NCBI GenBank assembly: GCA_016182785.1
Contig: JACPFU010000030.1
Location: 62,001-126,000, forward strand
Reading direction: 5' to 3'
DNA from: Lysobacterales bacterium
Lineage (GTDB): Bacteria > Pseudomonadota > Gammaproteobacteria > Xanthomonadales > Ahniellaceae
DNA: 64,000 nucleotides
Below the pieces are notes generated by a model that saw only the letters and a list, made by a program, of their open reading frames with translations, was not told where the DNA came from and did no database searches. The translations under genes were made by a program, and so were the position numbers. Each line of letters opens with the position of its first letter. Within the stretch, counting starts at the first letter, position 1. Positions 58,573 to 64,000 of this stretch are shown here, one piece after another.

Positions 58573-59832
58573 ATGCTTGCATTCTGGACCGAAGCCGCGG
58601 CCTTCCTGTTGCGCTGGCTGCATGTGGTCGCGGCGATCGCGTGGATCGGCGAGTCGTTCTACTTCGTCGCGCTCGACCGTGGCTTGAAGCCGCCGAAGAC
58701 GGGCGCGCAGGGGCTGTTCGGCGAGTCGTGGTCGGTGCATGGCGGCGGCTTCTACCTGAAGCAGAAGTTCCTGCCGGCGCCGGCCGAGTTGCCGGCCGAG
58801 TTGCACTGGTCGAAATGGAAGTCGTACACCACGTGGTTGTCCGGCTTCGGCCTGCTCGCGCTGACCTACCTGCTCTCGCCCGAGCTGTACTTGGTCGATC
58901 GTAGCGTCGCCGACCTCTCGGGCAGTGCCGCGGTGGTCGCGGCGATCGTGTTCCTGGCGCTGACCTGGTTCCTGTACGACCTGATGTGCAAGGTGGTCGG
59001 CTTCCGCGACCGCTTGCTTGGCGTGCTGGTCGGGTTGCTGACGCTGGCGCTGTGTTACGTCGCGACCCAGCTGTTCGCCGGGCGCGCGGCCTTCCTGCTG
59101 GTCGGTGCCGCGCTGGCGACGATCATGTCGGCGAACGTGTTCTTCGTGATCATCCCCGGCCAGAAGCGCATGGTCGCGGCACTCGCCGCCGGCGAGGCGC
59201 CGAATCCGCTCGACGGCAGTCATGGCAAACAACGCTCGGTGCACAACACCTATTTCACCCTGCCGGTGGTGTTCGCGATGCTGAGCACGCATTACGGCAC
59301 CGCCTATGCGCACGAGTACAACTGGATCGTGCTGGCGGTGGCGATGGCGTCGGCGGCGATGATCCGCCAGTTCTTCGTGCTCTGGCACAGCGGCGAACGC
59401 GCCTGGCGCCTGCTCGCGGCCGGGGCGCTGGTGCTGCTCGGCCTGCTGTTATGGCTGGCACCGAGCCCACGCAGCGATGCCGCGGCGACGCCGGTGGAAG
59501 CGCTGTCGCCGGCCAACGGCTCGCAGATGCCGGATGGTTCGCCGTCCCCGACGATCGTGTTGCCCGATGCGTTTGGTGAAACACCGGACACCGCCGCCAT
59601 CCAGCCGATCATCGAGAAGCACTGCGTCGCCTGTCACTCGGCTCGCCCGACCCTGATGGCCAGCGCCCCCAAAGGCGCGCTGCTCGACACGCCCGAACGC
59701 ATCGAGCTGCAGGCCGCGCTCGTGCACAAACAGGTGGTCGAACTGAAGATCATGCCCCCCGGCAACATGACCCAGATGACCGACGCCGAGCGCGCCGCGA
59801 TCGCCCGCTGGTTCGCCGCCAAACCTCCATGA
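58573..59832 (+). CDS. puuD: Urate hydroxylase PuuD with cytochrome c domain
   Basis: PuuD oxidises urate to 5-hydroxyisourate using a membrane-bound haem protein instead of soluble uricase. The 419-residue protein has about eight transmembrane helices with conserved histidines (LRWLHVVAAIAWIGESF, HNTYFTLP). A C-terminal periplasmic c-type domain with CVACH follows, and a methionine-rich end (MPPGNMTQMT) supplies the axial ligand. The ATG at 58573 was chosen over a TTG at 58561 that overlaps the uraH stop. Confidence 0.92.
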   Translation: MLAFWTEAAAFLLRWLHVVAAIAWIGESFYFVALDRGLKPPKTGAQGLFGESWSVHGGGFYLKQKFLPAPAELPAELHWSKWKSYTTWLSGFGLLALTYLLSPELYLVDRSVADLSGSAAVVAAIVFLALTWFLYDLMCKVVGFRDRLLGVLVGLLTLALCYVATQLFAGRAAFLLVGAALATIMSANVFFVIIPGQKRMVAALAAGEAPNPLDGSHGKQRSVHNTYFTLPVVFAMLSTHYGTAYAHEYNWIVLAVAMASAAMIRQFFVLWHSGERAWRLLAAGALVLLGLLLWLAPSPRSDAAATPVEALSPANGSQMPDGSPSPTIVLPDAFGETPDTAAIQPIIEKHCVACHSARPTLMASAPKGALLDTPERIELQAALVHKQVVELKIMPPGNMTQMTDAERAAIARWFAAKPP

Positions 59833-59931
59833 ATGTAGGTCGGCTCAAGGCGCGCAGCGCCGGAGCCGACGTGGTGGTACGGGTGAGTCGACGCCGGAAC
59901 CGCTGCGCTTGATCCGGCCTACGTTCGCGCG
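59833..59931. repeat. Direct repeat copy A flanking the acyltransferase gene
   Basis: This ~99-bp element aligns along its whole length with 61158-61255. The best part is CCGCTGCGCTTGATCCG and the following CGTTCGCGCG. Its ends carry an imperfect inverted repeat (GTAGGTCGG against CCGGCCTAC). The two copies bracket the acyltransferase gene in the same orientation. Confidence 0.7.
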
Positions 59932-59958
59932 CGGGAGCGGCGGTTCCCGAATCTGCGG

Positions 59959-61137
59959 TTGGTGCTCGCCGCGCGATCCGATACCGTGCCGTCTTCGATC
60001 GACACCGGATCCCACTTGAGTTCGCAACAAGACAGTGACCTGCAGGGGCTGCATGTGCTGCGCGGGTTCGCGGCGCTCTCGGTATTGCTGTTCCACTTGT
60101 TCTACCTGGTTCCCTGGCCGGTGTTTCCCGGGCAAGGACCATTGGCCTGGTTTCGCCTCGGCGGGTTCGGCGTTTCCATCTTCTTTGCGTTGAGCGGTTT
60201 TGTGGTCACGCAGGCGGCGTTGCGCGAGCTCGCCGCGCATCCCGAACATGCGCGAGCGGCATTCATGCTCAAGCGCGTCGCGCGCATCATGCCGCTGTAC
60301 CTGCTGACGTCGGCCTGCTTTCTGGTGCTGGTTGATGCCGGTGCACTGCGCGGTGGCGACGCCTGGTTCCAGCTGGTGACGCATCTGAGCTTCACCCATA
60401 GCCTGTTCTCGACCAGCATCGGTTCGATCAACGGCCCGACCTGGTCGATCGGCGTGGAATTCCAGCTCTATCTGCTGGTGGCGTTGTTGCTGCCGTGGTT
60501 GCCGCGCTTGCGGCCGCTGCCGCTGGCGGTGGCCTGCGTCATCCTGTCCGTGCTCTACCGCGCGGCCGTGTATCTGTTCCAGCGGGATGTGTTGGCATTG
60601 CCGTTCAGCGATCTCAACTACTGGGTCGCCTCGGTGCAGGTACCGGGCAGCTTGGATACATTCGGCGTCGGCGCGGCCATCGCGCTTGCGCGGGCGCGTT
60701 CCGGTACGCATAGGTACTGGCCAAACTGGTGGTTGCCGTTACTCGCGATGGCCGCCGTACTGAGCTTGTTCACGAGCTTGGTCAAGCGCTTCGCGCCGCC
60801 CTATCTGTGGGCGAATTTCGGTTGGACAGTGTTGTTGCTGAGCGTGGCAGCGGCGATGGCGATCGCTCTGCTCGCGCTCGCGATGCGACTACCCAATGCT
60901 GGCGTCAGCCGCGCGCATCGACCATTCATCTACCTCGGCACGATCAGCTACGGCGTCTACCTGTGGCACGTGCCGGTGATCACGCTGCTGAAGAACCACA
61001 CTCCGCTGGCACCGAACCTGCTGGCACTGGCGGCGATCAGCATCACGCTGGTTCTCGCTGCCCTGTCCTGGCACTGCGTCGAGCAGCCGGCCATTGCATG
61101 GGCGCGGCGCTGGTTGGCGCGCAGGTCACGCGGCTGA
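59959..61137 (+). CDS. Acyltransferase family 3 membrane protein (OafA/OatA-like)
   Basis: The 392-residue protein has about ten transmembrane helices and the acyltransferase-3 motif LRGFAALSVLLFHLF near residues 33-48. GGFGVSIFFALSGFVV and the C-terminal YLGTISYGVYLWHVPV follow. These proteins acetylate sugars of O-antigen, exopolysaccharide or peptidoglycan. The start is uncertain: TTG at 59959, GTG at 59962 and TTG at 60016 are all possible. It splits the purine catabolic genes and is flanked by direct repeats, so it may be an insertion. Confidence 0.85.
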   Translation: MVLAARSDTVPSSIDTGSHLSSQQDSDLQGLHVLRGFAALSVLLFHLFYLVPWPVFPGQGPLAWFRLGGFGVSIFFALSGFVVTQAALRELAAHPEHARAAFMLKRVARIMPLYLLTSACFLVLVDAGALRGGDAWFQLVTHLSFTHSLFSTSIGSINGPTWSIGVEFQLYLLVALLLPWLPRLRPLPLAVACVILSVLYRAAVYLFQRDVLALPFSDLNYWVASVQVPGSLDTFGVGAAIALARARSGTHRYWPNWWLPLLAMAAVLSLFTSLVKRFAPPYLWANFGWTVLLLSVAAAMAIALLALAMRLPNAGVSRAHRPFIYLGTISYGVYLWHVPVITLLKNHTPLAPNLLALAAISITLVLAALSWHCVEQPAIAWARRWLARRSRG

Positions 61138-61157
61138 GTGCGCCGAGTCCGCCCGGT

Positions 61158-61255
61158 CGCAGCTCGGCCCACGGTGCAAAGTGCCGCAGCCGACGCGGAG
61201 GCGCGGATGGGTCGACGTCGGATCCGCTGCGCTTGATCCGAGCTGCGTTCGCGCG
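61158..61255. repeat. Direct repeat copy B flanking the acyltransferase gene
   Basis: This is the second copy of the element at 59833-59931, diverged mainly in its first half. It lies between the acyltransferase gene and the convergent allA gene. No gene is seen in the rest of this 154-bp gap. Confidence 0.7.
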
Positions 61256-61291
61256 GTGTGCAACCTTGGGACCGTGGGTCGCTCGGTTGCC

Positions 61292-61777
61292 TCAGTTCGC
61301 TGCGTCGATGCACCACGTCTGTGGCAAGTTCGCTTCCTCGCAGTTGCTCTCGTCACCGCCGCGGTCGACGATCAGGAAGTCGCCGGCTGCGAGTGCGAGC
61401 AGCGGGTGGTGCCAGGTGCCGGCGCGGTAGTTGACGCCTTCGCCGTGCGTGGCGAGGAAGCAGCGCGGCGGGTGCTCGGGAGACTCGGCGACGACGATCA
61501 GGTAGGGCGTGTTCGACAGCGGGATCCACGCCTGCGATCCGAGCGGGTGGCGCTCAAGCATGCGGATCGCAAACGGCAGCGTGCGCGACTCGGCACGGGC
61601 GAGGCTGATGAGTCCATGACCGCCGCCAACCTCGATGCGGGCCAGCGCGTGGTGGCGCTGACTGGTGCCGCCGTTGATCGGGTACACGCGCTTGGCTGCG
61701 CCGAACGCGATCACTTCGCCAAATGGCGCGAAGGCTTCAGGCGTCAGCACCTCGACGCGCAACTGCGCCTCGCTCAT
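61292..61777 (-). CDS. allA: Ureidoglycolate lyase
   Basis: AllA splits ureidoglycolate to glyoxylate and urea. The 161-residue cupin-like protein has [10 protein letters not shown] near the start, [14 protein letters not shown] and the C-terminal [20 protein letters not shown] with family-typical histidines. Its ATG overlaps the alc stop by 4 bp, so allantoicase and the lyase are co-translated, which is the expected pathway order. Confidence 0.92.
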   Translation of the reverse strand: MSEAQLRVEVLTPEAFAPFGEVIAFGAAKRVYPINGGTSQRHHALARIEVGGGHGLISLARAESRTLPFAIRMLERHPLGSQAWIPLSNTPYLIVVAESPEHPPRCFLATHGEGVNYRAGTWHHPLLALAAGDFLIVDRGGDESNCEEANLPQTWCIDAAN

Positions 61778-62784
61778 GCCACGCGCCCACGCAGGCGCAG
61801 GCGCGAGACGCCGCCGTCCGGGAAGATGTTGAAGCGCACGTGCGTGACCGGCGTGCGCAGCACGATCTCGTCGCGGTAGTGGTGCTGGTGGTCCATCTGC
61901 AGCTTCTGCTCGGGCAGCAGCAGCGGCCAGAACATCGACTGCGTGACCATCGACTCGGCGGTGCCGCCGGCCGCGCTGGTCGCCTGGAGCGAGCAGCGGT
62001 CCGGGAAGTTGCCCTTGAAGTGGCAGGTGTCGACCTCGATCGCCTCGATCATGCCGGCCTGGCCGAGCGCGAGGATGCACCAGTCGTTGCCGGGCTCGCG
62101 CCGACGTCGCGTCTCCCAGCCATCGCCCATGTTCACGCCGCGCCCCGGGATCAGCAGGTTCGACGCGAGACCGAAATGCTGGTTGTTGGCGGCGACGACG
62201 GTGCCGCCGTTCAATGCGGCGACCAAGTCGACCAGGCCATCGGCTTCGGGCACGGCGAGCTTCGGATCGGGCACGCCATAGACGCGCAGGCGCGCCAGGC
62301 CGCCGTCCGGGTACAGGTTCACGCGCAGGTGCGAGACGCGGCACTGGCCGTCGAGCGCGACATAGTGGTGGGCATTGCCGCCGAGGTTCATCGCCGCCAG
62401 CACCGGGAACCACTCAGTGTTCGCATCCGGATCGCCGCCGGCGAGATCGCAGCCTTCGAGGGCAATCGCCGGCGGGTAGTTGCCGGTGAAATGGCTGGTG
62501 TCGAGGTCGACGCCGCGGATCACCCCGGGCCGCGCCAGGCGCACGATGCACCAGTCATGCCCGGCCACGCGCTTGCGCCGGCTTTCCCAGCCGTCCATCC
62601 ACTTGCCGTTGCTGTCGTACTTGCCGGGAACGAACACCGCCGGCTCCGGATTGAGCATGCGCCCCATCTCGGCGAAGAAGTCGTCGCTGCAACTGAGCGC
62701 CTTCGCACCCAGGCGCGCATCGGCGAGGTTGACGTAGCGGCGGGTGAAATCGGGAGCGTTCGGATCGAGTTGCGGCAGGGCCAT
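61774..62784 (-). CDS. alc: Allantoicase
   Basis: Allantoicase hydrolyses allantoate to ureidoglycolate and urea. The 336-residue protein is built of two homologous jelly-roll halves, seen as repeated [19 protein letters not shown] / [19 protein letters not shown] and [12 protein letters not shown] / [12 protein letters not shown]. The opening [14 protein letters not shown] and length fit the family. It is the first gene of an alc-allA unit. Confidence 0.95.
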   Translation of the reverse strand: MALPQLDPNAPDFTRRYVNLADARLGAKALSCSDDFFAEMGRMLNPEPAVFVPGKYDSNGKWMDGWESRRKRVAGHDWCIVRLARPGVIRGVDLDTSHFTGNYPPAIALEGCDLAGGDPDANTEWFPVLAAMNLGGNAHHYVALDGQCRVSHLRVNLYPDGGLARLRVYGVPDPKLAVPEADGLVDLVAALNGGTVVAANNQHFGLASNLLIPGRGVNMGDGWETRRRREPGNDWCILALGQAGMIEAIEVDTCHFKGNFPDRCSLQATSAAGGTAESMVTQSMFWPLLLPEQKLQMDHQHHYRDEIVLRTPVTHVRFNIFPDGGVSRLRLRGRVA

Positions 62785-62849
62785 GATGGTCTTGTGTCGG
62801 TTCGCGGCAAGGGCCCGATGTTAGCGCGCGCGTTCGGGGATGGCCTGCT

Positions 62850-62940
62850 ATCGCGCCGTGGCCGGCGCTCCCACAAAGAGCGTGGCCGCTCTCTGCTCTC
62901 TGTGGGAGCGCCGGTCACGGCGCGATGCTCTTCCGCCACA
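62850..62940. repeat. REP-like palindromic repeat, copy 2
   Basis: ATCGCGCCGTGGCCGGCGCT and its near reverse complement form a long hairpin between uraD and alc. The element matches 35625-35713, including a similar C/T-rich tail ending CCACA. It probably separates the uraD transcript from alc. No gene lies in this 161-bp gap. Confidence 0.7.
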
Positions 62941-62945
62941 CCGAC

Positions 62946-63476
62946 CTACCTTCGGGGTGCGGTTTGGTCGTCCAGCAACGCCGTCAGCCGAAACCGAGCG
63001 ATGCGTTCGATCTGCCGCAGCGCCTCGGCGATCTCGGCCTCGCGATCGTGGCCGATGCGTGCGCGCATGTTGGCGATGATGCTGTCGCGGGTATGGCCCT
63101 TGACCGCCAGGATGAACGGAAATCCGAAGCGTGCGTCGTATTCGCCATTCAACCGAGTGATCGCCGCGAACTCCTCCGGCGAGCATTGGTCGAGTCCGGC
63201 ACCGCGTTGTTCGTTGGTCGAGGCCGCGGTCAGCTCGCCGCGCACCGCGGCCTTGCCGGCCAGTTGCGGATGGGCACGAATCAGCGCCAGCTGCAGTTCG
63301 GGCCCGGCGCCGTGCACCGCCGCGCACATCGCCGCGTGCAGGGCATCGCGCGACGCGAACGGCCGCTGCGCCAGCACCCGCTCGGCTACCCACGGCGAAT
63401 GTTCGAAGATGCCCGCCAACGCCGCCACGAACGCCTCCGGCGCCGACTGATTCAACGCCTCGATAGCCATCGTCAT
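62946..63476 (-). CDS. uraD: 2-Oxo-4-hydroxy-4-carboxy-5-ureidoimidazoline (OHCU) decarboxylase
   Basis: UraD decarboxylates OHCU to S-allantoin, after UraH. The 176-residue protein has the catalytic histidine in ALIRAHPQLAGK (His69). The blocks GLDQCSPEEFAAITRLNGEYDARFGFPFI and FGFPFILAVKGHTR are typical. The ATG at 63476 overlaps the puuE stop by 4 bp. The upstream frame to 63536 is inside puuE and not part of the gene. Confidence 0.93.
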   Translation of the reverse strand: MTMAIEALNQSAPEAFVAALAGIFEHSPWVAERVLAQRPFASRDALHAAMCAAVHGAGPELQLALIRAHPQLAGKAAVRGELTAASTNEQRGAGLDQCSPEEFAAITRLNGEYDARFGFPFILAVKGHTRDSIIANMRARIGHDREAEIAEALRQIERIARFRLTALLDDQTAPRR

Positions 63477-64000
63477 GTCGCCGCCACGAACGGATGCACG
63501 CGCTTCCAATGTTTGGCGATGTCGATGCGCCGGCACACCCAGACGCGGTCGTGGCGCTCGATGTGGTCAAGGAAGCGTTGCAGCGCGAGGATGCGGCCGG
63601 GTCGACCGAGCAGACGGCAGTGCATGCCGATCGACATCATGCGCGGTGTCTCCGCGCCTTCGCGATAGAGCACGTCGAAGCTGTCGCGCAGGTACTCGAA
63701 GAAGTGGTTCGCGGTGTTGAAGCCCTGCGGCGTCGCGAAGCGCATGTCGTTGGCGTCGAGCGTGTACGGCACGACCAGGTGCGGCCGGCGCGAACCGTCG
63801 GAGATCTCGACCTCGGTCCAGAACGGCAGGTCGTCGCCGTAGTAGTCGCTGTCGTACTCGAAGCCGCCGTGCTCGACGATCAGCCGGCGCGTGTTCGGCG
63901 AATCGCGGCCGGTGTACCAGCCGAGTGGCGCGTCGCCGGTCAGCTCGCGCTGGATCGCGATCGCGCGCAGCAGGTGCTCGCGTTCGACGTCTTCGGGGAT
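63473..64000 (-). CDS. puuE: Allantoinase PuuE, C-terminal part (5' end outside the window)
   Basis: PuuE is the polysaccharide-deacetylase-type allantoinase that opens allantoin to allantoate. The visible 175 residues include PLGWYTGRDSPNTRRL, VEHGGFEYDSDYYGDDLPF, VVPYTLDANDMRF and SIGMHCRLLGRPGR, all typical of this branch. The frame is open to the window edge. It precedes uraD with an ATGA overlap. Upstream residues, including the first metal ligands, are not visible. Confidence 0.92.
   Translation of the reverse strand: MPEDVEREHLLRAIAIQRELTGDAPLGWYTGRDSPNTRRLIVEHGGFEYDSDYYGDDLPFWTEVEISDGSRRPHLVVPYTLDANDMRFATPQGFNTANHFFEYLRDSFDVLYREGAETPRMMSIGMHCRLLGRPGRILALQRFLDHIERHDRVWVCRRIDIAKHWKRVHPFVAAT

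Overview
The window is about 69% G+C. It carries recBCD, a group 1 sigma factor, a CAU-anticodon tRNA and a purine-to-ureide catabolic cluster. Five secreted proteins end in a -GFE- tail. Together these suggest a gammaproteobacterium of the Xanthomonadales/Lysobacterales, probably near Rhodanobacteraceae (Dokdonella- or Ahniella-like). The genus is an inference from gene content and protein style, not from a database search. Genes are densely packed, many overlap by 4 bp (ATGA or GTGA), and no gap without a gene exceeds 300 bp.

Region 1-12.5 kb: the end of a TPR protein, two small hypothetical genes and an EamA transporter come first. The recC-recB-recD operon on the minus strand follows. A run of four hairpins ending in a terminator separates recC from a rhomboid protease, followed by a DUF817 membrane protein.

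Region 12.5-26.7 kb: a delta-60-repeat secreted protein with a GFE tail, an alpha/beta hydrolase overlapping a DUF2238 protein, a YecA-family protein, a DUF4143 ATPase with a TTGAGTAA palindrome, uppP, and an orphan NtrX-like regulator that lacks the GAFTGA loop. Then a toxin-antitoxin pair whose PIN toxin is frameshifted, a Tat-exported amidase, a second GFE-tailed protein and a PAS-GGDEF-EAL protein.

Region 26.7-35.1 kb: a four-gene operon (TMEM43-like, Lgt-like, Tes/MJ0619-like radical SAM, small membrane protein), every junction overlapping by 4 bp. This is the best candidate for an undescribed membrane-lipid or lipoprotein system. It is followed by a cupredoxin-like secreted protein with its partner, an NAD(P)-binding protein, a transglutaminase-like/TPR protein and an LpxL-type acyltransferase.

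Region 35.1-47.1 kb: dtd, rpoD, a UbiA-type prenyltransferase with a polytopic glycosyltransferase-like protein, and a duplicated tRNA-Ile2(CAU) whose first copy is degenerate. A polyferredoxin gene begins directly behind the second copy. A GFE-tailed protein with an upstream FNR-type box follows, then a RegB/RegA-type redox two-component system in one operon with a class V PLP enzyme.

Region 47.1-64 kb: two more GFE-tailed secreted proteins (one a ten-unit repeat protein of lower G+C), a hypothetical protein, and the purine catabolic cluster. That cluster is xdhA-xdhB-xdhC, adenine deaminase, uraH, puuD, allA, alc, uraD and puuE. It should take adenine or hypoxanthine through urate and allantoin to glyoxylate and urea. 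It is interrupted by an acyltransferase gene flanked by two copies of a ~98-bp repeat, and xdhB carries an in-frame palindromic repeat.
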